DNA of 64,000 nt. It comes from Pseudomonas svalbardensis (GTDB lineage Bacteria; Pseudomonadota; Gammaproteobacteria; Pseudomonadales; Pseudomonadaceae). Under the pieces are notes generated by a model, which had not been told where the DNA came from, ran no database searches, and was given only the letters and a program-made list of their open reading frames with translations. Both the position numbers and the translations under genes were made by a program. Position 1 is the stretch's first letter. Each line of letters opens with the position of its first letter. Below, in pieces: positions 28,016 to 36,006 of this stretch. The stretch lies in assembly GCF_030053115.1 (NCBI RefSeq), contig NZ_CP125619.1:6296062-6360061 (forward strand), in the 5' to 3' direction.

Positions 28016-28405
28016 TCAGGGTTTTTTATTCTCTTTAATCCACTGATCGAAAACGGCGATTTCCTTTTCCTGTGCGGCAATTATGTCTTTGGCCATTCGG
28101 AGCATCTCTGGATTTTTTCCGTTCTTGAGTTCGGCTTGTGACATCTTGACTGCCATCTGGTGATGCATGCGCATGTTGGCCGCGAAGTCATAATCCACAT
28201 CGCCGGTCTTGGACATACCACCCATCATGCTGTCCATCTTCGAGTGATCCATCTGCTCGGAAGGCATCGGCATTGTTCCGCTTTTTGCGGGTTCTGCGGC
28301 ACTGGTCCACGTCGGTGCTGCCGCCATGACAGCGGCAGCCATCACTACCGCTCTCACCGACAAAGTGAATCGGCTAGAGCTGCTGTGTTTGATATGCTGT
28401 GACAT
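28016..28405 (-). CDS. DUF305 secreted protein
   Basis: 129 residues from ATG 28405 (MSQHIKHSSSSRF). A signal peptide ends near TWTSA, and the mature part carries the DUF305 pattern: DYDFAANMRMHHQMAVKMSQAELKNGKNPEMLRMAKDIIAAQEKEI. The MHHQMAV segment and nearby Met residues (MPMPSEQMDHSKMDSMMGGMSK) are candidate copper ligands. DUF305 proteins are common in copper islands and are thought to bind metal in the periplasm. A CopR-like motif in this orientation lies about 200 bp upstream. Confidence 0.88.
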   Translation of the reverse strand: MSQHIKHSSSSRFTLSVRAVVMAAAVMAAAPTWTSAAEPAKSGTMPMPSEQMDHSKMDSMMGGMSKTGDVDYDFAANMRMHHQMAVKMSQAELKNGKNPEMLRMAKDIIAAQEKEIAVFDQWIKENKKP

Positions 28406-28486
28406 TGTGAATCTCCTGGTTAAAAGGCGGAGGATCGGCATATACATACGGCGGCGACATTTTCGATTGAAAACAGCTGATCATTT

Positions 28487-28502
28487 TCGACAGAAATGCC
28501 AG
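28487..28502 (+). promoter_or_regulatory. partial CopR-box-like motif
   Basis: TCGACAGAAATGCCAG keeps GACAGAAATG but loses the GTAAT end. It is in the promoter gap of the DUF305 gene and is weaker than the other copies. Confidence 0.35.
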
Positions 28503-28607
28503 ACGTGATGTCAGCAGGAAAATGCTTCATGGCTAGAGATCAATAAGTGCTCAAGAGCTCATATTTCACCCTAGACCACGCTGGGCGGACAGTCGATAGA
28601 AATGAAA

Positions 28608-28623
28608 ATTACATTCCTGTCAG
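28608..28623 (-). promoter_or_regulatory. CopR-box-like motif upstream of the DUF305 gene
   Basis: On the minus strand it reads CTGACAGGAATGTAAT, one mismatch from the copA copy, pointing towards the DUF305 gene. Confidence 0.6.
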
Positions 28624-28644
28624 GTTCCAGTTGGTTAGCATGGT

Positions 28645-29010
28645 TTAAGTCCGCGTAGATCGTGCACAGGCTAAGCGCTGCTGCCAGTCACCGGCATTCG
28701 ACCGCTGACATTGCTCTTCACTATCGAAATGTAGGTTGGCCAACACCTGGCTGGCGTGAACATCCGCTTCGCTTAACGCCTGGGTAGTCAGTTCAAGCAT
28801 TCGCTTATCTTGCCCATTGGCAAAAACCTGATCTCTGTTGGCATCGGTGTCGAAGACCTAAACAACCATCAGGCTGGAGGGGAACCGCGCGTAAACCACG
28901 TCGTGAGTCAACCAAGAGAAGCCCACGATTTCCGCTTTGGCGGTCTCGCAGGCCTTTGTTAGGGCGGCAATCAGACGACGCTCGATGTGCGCTTGATCGC
29001 GTTTGCTCAA
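28645..29010 (-). pseudogene. conserved small Pseudomonas protein (often labelled 'Fis family') with in-frame amber stop
   Basis: From a TTG at 29010 (GAGAGG just upstream) the frame reads LSKRDQAHIERRLIAALTKA..., meets TAG at 28858-28860 (codon 51, after SSLMVV), and continues as VFDTDANRDQVFANGQDKRM... to TAA at 28645. The two halves join without a frameshift, and relatives I recall have Trp at this position, so TGG to TAG is the likely mutation. Total about 121 codons. No helix-turn-helix is obvious despite the common label. It followed dmeF before the IS66 insertion separated them. Confidence 0.72.
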
Positions 29011-29059
29011 CAGCCTCTCTCGATCCTTATTTTCCGATCAGTTAACTTTGCGTTCATTT

Positions 29060-29098
29060 CTAAGCCGGAGCCGAAACTTGAACCGATGAATCAGCTCC
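29060..29098 (-). pseudogene. detached 3' tail of dmeF
   Basis: Joining the sequence left of the IS66 element to the dmeF frame on its right (one copy of the 8-bp duplication removed) gives LGADSSVQVSAPA and TAG at 29060. The IS therefore cut off the last ~10 codons of dmeF. The tail itself is not expressed. Confidence 0.75.
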
Positions 29099-29129
29099 GT
29101 AAGCGTCCGCCGAAGTCACCTTGCATGAC

Positions 29130-30656
29130 TCAGGCAGATACCCACTGATGCGGCAGCAGTTGGTCGATCTCACTCGCCCGCTGCGTCGGCAGCCGCGTCA
29201 GCACATCTTTGAGATAGGCATACGGATCGTGCCCATTCATACGTGCCGACTGGATCAAACTCATAATCGCCGCTGCCCGTTTGCCGCTGCGAAGCGATCC
29301 AGCAAACAACCAGTTCGAGCGTCCAAGTGCCCACGGCCTGATCTGGTTTTCGACTGGATTGTTGTCTATGGGCACCGCCCCATCGACCAGGTAGCGCGTC
29401 AGCGCTACCCAGCGTTTAAGGCTGTAATCCAAGGCTTTGGCCGTTGCTGATCCATTGGGCACAAGATCGCGCTGGGCCAACATCCAGTCGTGCAGTGCTT
29501 TGGCCAGCGGCGCCGCTTTTTCTTGCCGTATTCGACAGCGATCTCCATCACTCATGTCTCGCACTTGCCGCTCAACTTCGTACAAACCGCCAATCGAGTG
29601 CAGCGCCTGTTCTGCCAACTGACTTTTATTCGCGACATGCAGATCGAAAAACTTGCGGCGGGCGTGAGCCATGCAGCCGATTTCGATCATGCCTTTCTCA
29701 AACCCAGCTTTGTAACCAGCAAAGTCGTCGCACACCAGCTTGCCATTCCACGCGCCGAGGAAGTTACGCGCATGCTCACCGGCGCGGCTCGGGCTGAAGT
29801 CATAAACCACTGCCTTAAGCGCCGAAAACGGCGTGGTGCAGTAAGCCCAGACATAAGCGCGGTGAGTTTTCTTCTCTCCGGGCGCAAGCATCTGCACCGG
29901 CGTCTCATCGGCGTGGACAACTTGCTGCGCCAGGACGGCTTCTCGCAAGGCATCAACTAATGGCTGAAGCTGTACACCTGTTTGTCCAACCCATTGAGCT
30001 AGTGTGGAGCGCGGGATCGCTAAACCAGCGCGCCCGAAGATTTTCTCCTGCCGATACAGCGGCAAGTGGTCAGCGAACTTCGCCACCAACACATGCGCGA
30101 TCAGGCCCGCAGTTGGGATGCCCTTGTCGATCACTTGGGCCGGTACCGGTGCCTGGATCAGTGTTTCGCACTGACGGCAGGCCCACTTCCCACGCACATG
30201 CTGTTCAACAGTGAACACGCCCGGCGTGTAATCGAGCTTCTCGCTGATGTCCTCGCCGATGCGCTGGAGTTGGCAGCCGCAAGTGCACTGAGTGCTTTCT
30301 GGTTCGTGATGAATGACGGTGCGTGGAAACTGCGGCGGCAGTGGCGCGCGCTTTGGTTTTTGGCGCGCCTCTTCTGGAGCAGGAGCCGGAAGCAGTGCCG
30401 TCAGCTCGGCGTCGATAGCCTCAAGGTCGGTGTTGAGCAGATCGTCGAGCAAGCTGCCTTGTTCAGGACTGATCTGCTCGCTGCGTTTGGCAAACCGGTG
30501 CCGCTTGAGGATCGCGATCTCGTGGGTCAGCTGTTCGATGATGGTTTGATCGCGGTGGATCTTTCTGCCCATGGTGTCGACCTTCGACATCAACTGCGCA
30601 GCGAGGGCGCGCAGTTGGTCGGGGGTCATTTGGTCGAGGTTGGGCAAGGAAGTCAT
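29130..30656 (-). CDS. tnpC: IS66 family transposase TnpC
   Basis: 508 residues, full length for IS66 TnpC. N-terminal leucine-rich helix (LDQMTPDQLRALAAQLMSKVDTMGRKI), a Cys-containing zinc-binding segment (CTCGCQLQRIGEDISEKLDY... KWACRQC), then the DDE core with VVHADETPVQML, VCDDFAGYKAGFEKG and the final DNNPVENQIRPWALGRSNWLFAGS. It catalyses movement of the element. It lies downstream of tnpB with a 62-bp gap. Confidence 0.96.
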   Translation of the reverse strand: MTSLPNLDQMTPDQLRALAAQLMSKVDTMGRKIHRDQTIIEQLTHEIAILKRHRFAKRSEQISPEQGSLLDDLLNTDLEAIDAELTALLPAPAPEEARQKPKRAPLPPQFPRTVIHHEPESTQCTCGCQLQRIGEDISEKLDYTPGVFTVEQHVRGKWACRQCETLIQAPVPAQVIDKGIPTAGLIAHVLVAKFADHLPLYRQEKIFGRAGLAIPRSTLAQWVGQTGVQLQPLVDALREAVLAQQVVHADETPVQMLAPGEKKTHRAYVWAYCTTPFSALKAVVYDFSPSRAGEHARNFLGAWNGKLVCDDFAGYKAGFEKGMIEIGCMAHARRKFFDLHVANKSQLAEQALHSIGGLYEVERQVRDMSDGDRCRIRQEKAAPLAKALHDWMLAQRDLVPNGSATAKALDYSLKRWVALTRYLVDGAVPIDNNPVENQIRPWALGRSNWLFAGSLRSGKRAAAIMSLIQSARMNGHDPYAYLKDVLTRLPTQRASEIDQLLPHQWVSA

Positions 30657-30718
30657 GCCGTGGATTTTACCAAAGCAGACCGCCTACGGCAGTAGGCCAA
30701 GAAGCAAAATTAAAACTT

Positions 30719-31054
30719 TTAAAGCAGTGTAATTACGCCGCCAACGCCAACACGTTGCCAAGGTAGACCGAGCACCAACGCCCGAAGTTGCTCGGCATCC
30801 AGCTCCATCTCGCAACCTTGGCGAATGCCTGGCCAGTGGAATTTGCCTTGGTTCAACCGCCGTGCCGCCAGCCAAACACCAATTCCGTCATGAACCAGGA
30901 CTTTCATTCGGTTAGCCCTGCGATTGGCAAACAGATAAGCACAGTGCGGCTTCGCCGCACCGAATACTGCGATCACTCTGGCCAGCGCAGTCTCGGTACC
31001 CGCGCGCATATCCATGGGCTCGGTGGCGAGCCAGATGGCGTCTATGCGGATCAC
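30719..31054 (-). CDS. tnpB: IS66 family accessory protein TnpB (Orf2)
   Basis: 111 residues. Start GTG at 31054 overlaps the tnpA stop (GTGA), giving the usual IRIDAIWLATEPMDMRAG beginning; the frame is open further upstream but lies inside tnpA. Contains the conserved CAYLFANRRANRMKVLVHDGIGVWLAARRLNQGKFHWP. It is required for IS66 transposition, with an unknown biochemical role. Confidence 0.94.
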   Translation of the reverse strand: MIRIDAIWLATEPMDMRAGTETALARVIAVFGAAKPHCAYLFANRRANRMKVLVHDGIGVWLAARRLNQGKFHWPGIRQGCEMELDAEQLRALVLGLPWQRVGVGGVITLL

Positions 31055-31368
31055 TTGGCAAGCTCTCGAATAAATCGAGCGCACCCATCAGGATCGGAAA
31101 CTGGCCACTTCACTGCGATGGCTTGTTCGCCAACGGGTATCTCGATGATCGCCGATGCCTCCGACGGCCGCTTAGGCGGAGCCTTCAACGGGACAAACGC
31201 AGGCAACGCGGCAACTGAGGTATGCCGGTAAAGCGGCAGCCATTTACGAATGACGTTGGCGTTGATGCCGTGAGCGATGGCAACGCTTGAAACGGTGGCC
31301 CCGGGCTGAAGGCATTCCTGAACGACCTGGGCTTTGAACGGTTTGGGATAAGAGCTTCGTTGGCGCAT
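31051..31368 (-). CDS. tnpA: IS66 family DNA-binding protein TnpA (Orf1)
   Basis: 105 residues with a helix-turn-helix (YPKPFKAQVVQECLQPGATVSSVAIAHGINANVIRKWL) typical of IS66/IS3 TnpA proteins. First gene of the element; it overlaps tnpB by 4 bp. Confidence 0.94.
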   Translation of the reverse strand: MRQRSSYPKPFKAQVVQECLQPGATVSSVAIAHGINANVIRKWLPLYRHTSVAALPAFVPLKAPPKRPSEASAIIEIPVGEQAIAVKWPVSDPDGCARFIRELAK

Positions 31369-31465
31369 GGAAATCCTGGCGATTAAGGGTGATCGCGTCC
31401 GCTTAAAAATACGCGGACACCATCGCCCTTAATGCTGGAGTTTTGAAGGTGACATGGCCGGACGC

Positions 31466-32395
31466 TTACTCAGCTCCCAGTTTTGTGCGGTACTCAACCG
31501 TCAGATGAGTGACCTCATGAACCGTAGCGAGGCGTTCTCGTATGTTTTCGGCATTTGTTGCTGGGCTGCCCAGAACACTCACAATCGCGGCTCGGGCCTG
31601 AGGCCCCACCTGCCAGACATGAAGATCAATGATCGAAGCATCCCCCGGTCGTTCAACCAGTTCACGAATCTCTTCGGCAACATGATCATCTGTCTGGTCG
31701 AGCAATACACCCGCAGTCACCCGCATCAACGACCAAGCCCAGCGCGCAATGACAACTGCACCCACAATCCCCATTACAGGGTCAAGCCATACCCAACCAA
31801 GGTATCGACCAGCAAGCAGTGCAGCGATGGCCAGAACCGAGGTCAGGGCATCTGCAACGACGTGCACGTAAGCAGATCGCAAATTATTGTCGTGACCATG
31901 CACATGGTGAGATTCGTGGTCATGCCCATGGTGATGATCATGACCGCCTGATAGCAAAAGCGCGCTCACGACATTCACTGCTAATCCGACAACTGCGATA
32001 AGTGTCGCTGTCCCGAATTGCACTTGAGTCGGTTGAAAGAGACGGAATAGCGATTCTCCAGCAATACCCAAGGAGACCAGTCCCAAAATCAGAGCAGAGG
32101 CGAAGCCACCCAAGTCTCCCACCTTGCCAGTTCCAAAACTGTAGCGAGCACTTGAGGCATGCCTTTTTGCGTAACCGTAAGCAGCTGCGGCTATGCCGAG
32201 TGCTCCTGCGTGCGTTGCCATGTGAAATCCATCGGCAAGCAACGCCATGGATCCTGTGACATAACCCGCGGTGATCTCAGCGACCATCATTACGACGGTC
32301 AGAGCCACCACCCACAAGGTTCGCTTGGCGTTTTCTTCATGCGATGTCCCCAGGAACATATGGTCGTGGGAATAGTCGGTGTGCGAATTACTCAT
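31466..32395 (-). CDS. dmeF: DmeF-type cation diffusion facilitator, 3' end altered by IS66
   Basis: 310 residues from ATG 32395 (MSNSHTDYSHDHMFLG). An inner-membrane Co2+/Ni2+ exporter of the CDF family: TM2 motif ALLADGFHMATHAGALGIAAAAYGYAKRH, a His-rich loop (GGHDHHHGHDHESHHVHGHD) between TM4 and TM5, then YVHVVADALTSVLAIAALLAG with the second metal-site pair, and a cytoplasmic C-terminal domain. The stop TAA (31466-31468) lies inside the IS66 end, so the last ~10 original residues are lost and one residue changes. The missing part is a non-core tail, so activity may survive. It follows dmeR by 10 bp. Confidence 0.9.
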   Translation of the reverse strand: MSNSHTDYSHDHMFLGTSHEENAKRTLWVVALTVVMMVAEITAGYVTGSMALLADGFHMATHAGALGIAAAAYGYAKRHASSARYSFGTGKVGDLGGFASALILGLVSLGIAGESLFRLFQPTQVQFGTATLIAVVGLAVNVVSALLLSGGHDHHHGHDHESHHVHGHDNNLRSAYVHVVADALTSVLAIAALLAGRYLGWVWLDPVMGIVGAVVIARWAWSLMRVTAGVLLDQTDDHVAEEIRELVERPGDASIIDLHVWQVGPQARAAIVSVLGSPATNAENIRERLATVHEVTHLTVEYRTKLGAE

Positions 32396-32405
32396 CTGGG
32401 TAATC

Positions 32406-32681
32406 CTATTTGGAATAGCGGCGAATGGCTTCGAGGAGCTCGTCAACGCCTTTCGCTCTTTCTTCGTTGCTGAGTGTCGGATTCGCGACGTGTTCACGAG
32501 CGTGGTCTTCGATGATTTCATCCATCAGCCCATTGATCGCGCCACGGGTCGAAGCGACCAAAAGCAAGGTTTTCGAGCAGTCATCGTCAGAGTCGAGTGC
32601 TCGCTCAATTGCCTGGATTTGCCCAGCGATTCGCTTTACTCGCTTAAGAAGATTGTCTTTGCTCGAACTTACATGACTCAT
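32406..32681 (-). CDS. dmeR: DmeR/RcnR-type nickel-cobalt sensor repressor
   Basis: 91 residues, all-helical CsoR/RcnR family. The Ni/Co ligand set of RcnR is present at the same positions: His3 (MSH), Cys35 (DDCSK), His60 and His64 (IIEDHAREHV). It would repress itself and dmeF until nickel or cobalt binds. A C-tract operator-like sequence lies directly against its start codon. Confidence 0.92.
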   Translation of the reverse strand: MSHVSSSKDNLLKRVKRIAGQIQAIERALDSDDDCSKTLLLVASTRGAINGLMDEIIEDHAREHVANPTLSNEERAKGVDELLEAIRRYSK

Positions 32682-32684
32682 ACC

Positions 32685-32701
32685 ATACCCCCCCTACCTA
32701 T
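32685..32701. promoter_or_regulatory. G-tract operator-like site at dmeR start
   Basis: ATACCCCCCCTACCTAT is 3 bp upstream of the dmeR ATG. RcnR/DmeR repressors bind short G/C tracts flanked by TA-rich half sites. On the minus strand the G-tract would also occupy the ribosome-site position. Confidence 0.6.
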
Positions 32702-32925
32702 ATTGACAGCATGATCACACGTTCCAATTGGCCATTCAAGCCAGGGAAAGAAGACATCCGACCGGCAGCGTGCAGCGTTTGAATGCCGTTATCGAAACAT
32801 TGAGCACGTTGCCTCTCTGTGCAAAACCAATACAAGCCGATGGGCGGGCCCGCACTTCAATCATTCGATAGATGGCGTAGCGCCTATTTCTTGAGCTGCC
32901 ATGGTCTATGGTTTAGGATCGAGCC

Positions 32926-32946
32926 ATATCCCCCCAGGGGGGATAT
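32926..32946. promoter_or_regulatory. perfect G-tract palindrome upstream of the MFS exporter
   Basis: ATATCCCCCC and GGGGGGATAT meet around a single A. It lies 94 bp before the MFS gene start. It resembles CsoR/RcnR-family operators and is a likely site for DmeR or the NreA-like protein. Confidence 0.65.
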
Positions 32947-33040
32947 CCGCACACAACAGAGACAAAACCAGCTACTTGCGTCTCTTTGTGAAAAGTTCGG
33001 TAACCGCCTGGTCACCGCACTTCGCCACTTGAGATATTAC

Positions 33041-34351
33041 ATGCTGAAAATCCTAGCCAACCGAACCTACCGTCATCTCTTTCTCGCCCAAGTAATCGCG
33101 CTCGTAGGGACAGGACTCGCCACTGTCGCGCTGGGCCTTCTGGCGTTCGACCTTGCGGGCGCCCAAGCAGGTGCTGTCCTCGGTACAGCGCTGGCGATCA
33201 AAATGACGGCCTACATTGGCGTTGCACCAATCGCAGCGGCTTTTGCTGAACGTCTACCCCGTCGAGCGATGCTGGTCTCGCTGGACTTGGTGCGAGCACT
33301 GGTCGCACTCGCTCTACCGTTTGTGACGGAAGTCTGGCAGATCTACGTGTTAATTTTTGTTCTCCAGTCAGCCTCGGCGGCGTTCACCCCGACGTTCCAG
33401 GCGACCATTCCAGACATCCTGCCGGATGAGGACGATTACACCCGCGCCTTGTCGCTATCACGTCTCGCCTATGATCTTGAAAGTGTCGCCAGCCCTATGC
33501 TCGCTGCCGCGTTGCTGACCGTGATCAGCTTCCATAACCTTTTCGCCGGCACTGTCATCGGTTTTCTCGGCTCAGCGGTCCTGGTCGCCACAGTGTTACT
33601 GCCAAAGGCGAAGCCGACACCACGACGCAGCATTTACGAGCGAACTACCCGAGGCATGCGCATATTTCTGGCCACCCCTCGTCTACGGGGACTGCTAGCT
33701 CTCAATCTCTCCGTAGCGGCCGCCAGTGCCATGGTCATCGTCAATACGGTGGTGCTGGTGCAGTCGCGCTTCGCTCTACCTCAGAGTTCGACGGCATTGG
33801 CGCTGGCTGCGTTTGGTGGCGGCTCGATGGTCGCCGCCCTGGTCTTGCCTCGGCTGTTGAAAAACATCAAAGACCGAACAGCCATGCTGTTTGGCGGAGG
33901 AGTATTGGTCGCTGGCTTAGCGATTGGCATCAACCTGACCACCTATAACTTCCTGCTGCCGCTGTGGATGGTGCTCGGGGTGGGCTATTCCCTAGCGCAG
34001 ACCCCCAGCGGTCGGCTGTTGCGTCGCTCGGCACATGCCGAAGATCGCCCGGCGTTGTTTGCCGCCCAATTTGCGCTATCCCATGCCTGCTGGTTGATTA
34101 CCTACCCAATGGCGGGATGGCTGGGTGCCAACATTAGCCTCACCGCATCGTTTGTTGGGCTCGCTGTCGTGGCAGGTAGCGCACTGGTGGCCAGCATCGT
34201 GATATGGCGTCCAGCTCATGACCAAGAGTCGATCAAGCACACCCATGAGAATCTGCCGGGCAATCACACGCACTTCGACGGCCAGGAGGGTGTGGATCAC
34301 GAGCATCCATACGTGATCGATGATCAGCATCGCCGATGGCCAAACAGATGA
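33041..34351 (+). CDS. MFS metal exporter with His-rich tail (NreB-like)
   Basis: 436 residues from ATG 33041 (MLKILANRTYRHLFLAQ); the frame is open further upstream but that part spans the operator and has no MFS character. Twelve hydrophobic segments, with the MFS loop motif AAFAERLPRRAMLVSLDLVRALVALALPF. The C-terminus is rich in His (IKHTHENLPGNHTHFDGQEGVDHEHPYVIDDQHRR), as in the nickel exporter NreB. With the G-tract palindrome in front and the NreA-like regulator nearby, nickel export is the likely role; cobalt is possible. It is convergent with the TraX-family gene. Confidence 0.82.
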   Translation: MLKILANRTYRHLFLAQVIALVGTGLATVALGLLAFDLAGAQAGAVLGTALAIKMTAYIGVAPIAAAFAERLPRRAMLVSLDLVRALVALALPFVTEVWQIYVLIFVLQSASAAFTPTFQATIPDILPDEDDYTRALSLSRLAYDLESVASPMLAAALLTVISFHNLFAGTVIGFLGSAVLVATVLLPKAKPTPRRSIYERTTRGMRIFLATPRLRGLLALNLSVAAASAMVIVNTVVLVQSRFALPQSSTALALAAFGGGSMVAALVLPRLLKNIKDRTAMLFGGGVLVAGLAIGINLTTYNFLLPLWMVLGVGYSLAQTPSGRLLRRSAHAEDRPALFAAQFALSHACWLITYPMAGWLGANISLTASFVGLAVVAGSALVASIVIWRPAHDQESIKHTHENLPGNHTHFDGQEGVDHEHPYVIDDQHRRWPNR

Positions 34352-34392
34352 TCGTAAGTTCCTAAGATGTGCTAAAGCTGGTTGGTCAGCCT

Positions 34393-35136
34393 TCAAATCA
34401 GAAACCGTAGCGCTTGCAGAGCGACAAGGTGCCCCGGATAGAACCAGTAGCCCCATTGCCGCACCGGCCAAACCTTAAAGGTGAAGGTCTGGCGCAGTAG
34501 CCAGAGTCCGATTAGGGGCGCAGCAAACGCGGTACTCAAGGCCAGCAATGAATAGATTTCCAAGTCCAACGCCCTGGTCACGATGCTGCTGCGGGTGTTG
34601 CTCAACAGGCACAAAGCCGCTGGCAGCAGCCAAAGAGCACTAAGCCTCTTGATTGCCAACAAAACCGCGGCAGGTACGAGTGCCCCGTAGAAGCCATACA
34701 TCAACGGATCATCCAGCACGTAGGCAACCGCGCCGGCAATCAACGCCATGGTTCCGCTCAACAAAGTGCGATGCTGCCATCCCCAGGCAATTACCAGCCC
34801 CAATGCCAGGGTCACCAACACGTTGAATGATCCCGAGGTGCTGATGTAGCGATAAGGCACTTCTGAAATGGCGGCGAACACCAAGATCAACGCGACGTAG
34901 CGACCGTTCGCGGCAGTCAGTAATTCGCCCGGTTTCGAGCGTGCCACATTGGCCGCAATGGCGACACAGAACAACGGAAAAGAGAGTCGACCCGGAATGA
35001 ACAGATTGCTCATCTCCGGCCACACCAACCGCAAGTGATCGATGACCATGGTTAACAACGCCATCCACTTGATCAGATCCAGGCTGCCGCTCCGGCGCTT
35101 GAGCGAGGAATCCTCGGTGGTATGAGCAGTCGTCAT
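34393..35136 (-). CDS. TraX-family membrane protein
   Basis: 247 residues from ATG 35136 (MTTAHTTEDSSLKRR). The TraX pattern is clear: SGSLDLIKWMALLTMVIDHLRLVWPE, GRLSFPLFCVAIAANVAR, SEVPYRYISTSGSFNVLVTLALG and WGYWFYPGHLVALQALRFLI, with about eight membrane segments. TraX proteins are acyltransferase-like; the plasmid version acetylates pilin. Here it is 58 bp downstream of the NreA-like sensor on the same strand, with no conjugation genes around, so a role in metal tolerance is suggested by context only. Confidence 0.8.
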   Translation of the reverse strand: MTTAHTTEDSSLKRRSGSLDLIKWMALLTMVIDHLRLVWPEMSNLFIPGRLSFPLFCVAIAANVARSKPGELLTAANGRYVALILVFAAISEVPYRYISTSGSFNVLVTLALGLVIAWGWQHRTLLSGTMALIAGAVAYVLDDPLMYGFYGALVPAAVLLAIKRLSALWLLPAALCLLSNTRSSIVTRALDLEIYSLLALSTAFAAPLIGLWLLRQTFTFKVWPVRQWGYWFYPGHLVALQALRFLI

Positions 35137-35194
35137 GCCTAGGCGTGAGCCCCACCTTGTTGCAGCAGTCCACCGAAGTTGGGCATTTTCAGAC

Positions 35195-35494
35195 CTAGAG
35201 GTACTTGGTGATTTGTTTGAAGGCTTCCAGTGGTGCACGCTCACCATTGTTCAGCGCCGATACGGTGTCCTCCAGGCAGTGATCGATGTGATCCTGGATG
35301 AGCGTGCGCTTGGCTTGGCACACTGCTTTTTCGACAGCATGCAGCTGCTGAGCAATGTCCACGCACTGACGACCCTCTTCGATCATGGTGATGATGCCGC
35401 GTAAATGGCCGTCCGCCCGCTTGAGCCGCTTGATGATCGCCTCGTGACTTTGGTGGGTGTGGGGATGGTTATGTTCGTGTTCGTGCTCACTCAT
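35195..35494 (-). CDS. nreA: NreA-like CsoR-family metal sensor
   Basis: 99 residues. A His-rich N-terminus (MSEHEHEHNHPHTHQSH) precedes the CsoR-fold: AIIKRLKRADGHLRGIITMIEEGRQCVDIAQQLHAVEKAVCQAKRTLIQDHIDHCL. The Cys in GRQC and the His/Cys further on are the metal site; the His-rich start and LHAVE are typical of NreA/InrS-type nickel sensors. It probably represses the neighbouring genes through the G-tract palindrome at 35530 and perhaps that at 32926. It differs from DmeR, so the island carries two distinct nickel-type sensors. Confidence 0.82.
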   Translation of the reverse strand: MSEHEHEHNHPHTHQSHEAIIKRLKRADGHLRGIITMIEEGRQCVDIAQQLHAVEKAVCQAKRTLIQDHIDHCLEDTVSALNNGERAPLEAFKQITKYL

Positions 35495-35529
35495 GACTTG
35501 AGCCTCTGGCCTCGATGAATTACGCTGGC

Positions 35530-35551
35530 ATCCTATCCCCCCTAGGAGGAT
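35530..35551. promoter_or_regulatory. G-tract inverted repeat between nreA-like gene and divergent cluster
   Basis: TCCTA (35531-35535) and TAGGA (35543-35547) flank TCCCCCC. It is in the 105-bp gap between the divergent genes at 35494 and 35600, the expected place for an operator shared by both. Confidence 0.6.
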
Positions 35552-35599
35552 GGGTCAAACGCATCAAAGCCCTACAAAACGAGTTGAAACCCGAACGCT

Positions 35600-35959
35600 A
35601 TGTTCAGCAGAACACTGACAACGACGGTGGTAATCGCGCTTGCTCTCGCCATGTTTGTGGCCTGGGCCGGGCATACCTATACCCTGTCAGTGATGTCGAA
35701 ACAGCCGGTCTGGGAGATTGCGCAAGACGCACATCACTCCCATGAAGAGCGAGCCGAGATGTCGTGTGCGAGCTGTTCGGATCACTATCACTCCCCGTTG
35801 ACCCCTGAGCACCATCACGAAACGCCACAGCTCAGTTCTGCGTTGACTTTGTCTGCGCAGCCGAAGCTGTCCATGCGACTCGAAGCCCCACGCTATTCCG
35901 TTCCTCGTCCGCCGATTTTCTTGATCGAGCGTCCACCCCGTCCTTCGTTCGCATCCTGA
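35600..35959 (+). CDS. small membrane-anchored His-rich protein
   Basis: 119 residues. An N-terminal membrane segment (VVIALALAMFVAWAGHTYTL) is followed by a His/Cys-rich part: DAHHSHEERAEMSCASCSDHYHSPLTPEHHHE, then a Pro-rich end (VPRPPIFLIERPPRP). No family recognised. It is the first gene after the G-tract palindrome and is followed at 47 bp by the HupE-like gene. Periplasmic nickel or cobalt binding is a plausible inference. Confidence 0.65.
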   Translation: MFSRTLTTTVVIALALAMFVAWAGHTYTLSVMSKQPVWEIAQDAHHSHEERAEMSCASCSDHYHSPLTPEHHHETPQLSSALTLSAQPKLSMRLEAPRYSVPRPPIFLIERPPRPSFAS

Positions 35960-36006
35960 CCATGGCCGTACTGCGGCCTTTGATCCCTGCAACGTAGGAT
36001 TGATCT

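Larger units (their letters stand above)
29099..31469 (-). mobile_element. IS66-family insertion sequence
   Basis: 2371 bp with tnpA-tnpB-tnpC. Both ends begin GTAAGCGTCCG reading inwards and share GTCACCTT a few bases further in. It is flanked by the 8-bp direct repeat TCAGCTCC (29091-29098 and 31470-31477), the duplication length typical of IS66. The intact ends, intact genes and exact duplication indicate a recent insertion. Confidence 0.95.

Noticed and set aside
34393..35136. TraX as evidence of a conjugative element.
   Set aside because: No other transfer genes are present in the island; the gene follows a metal sensor.
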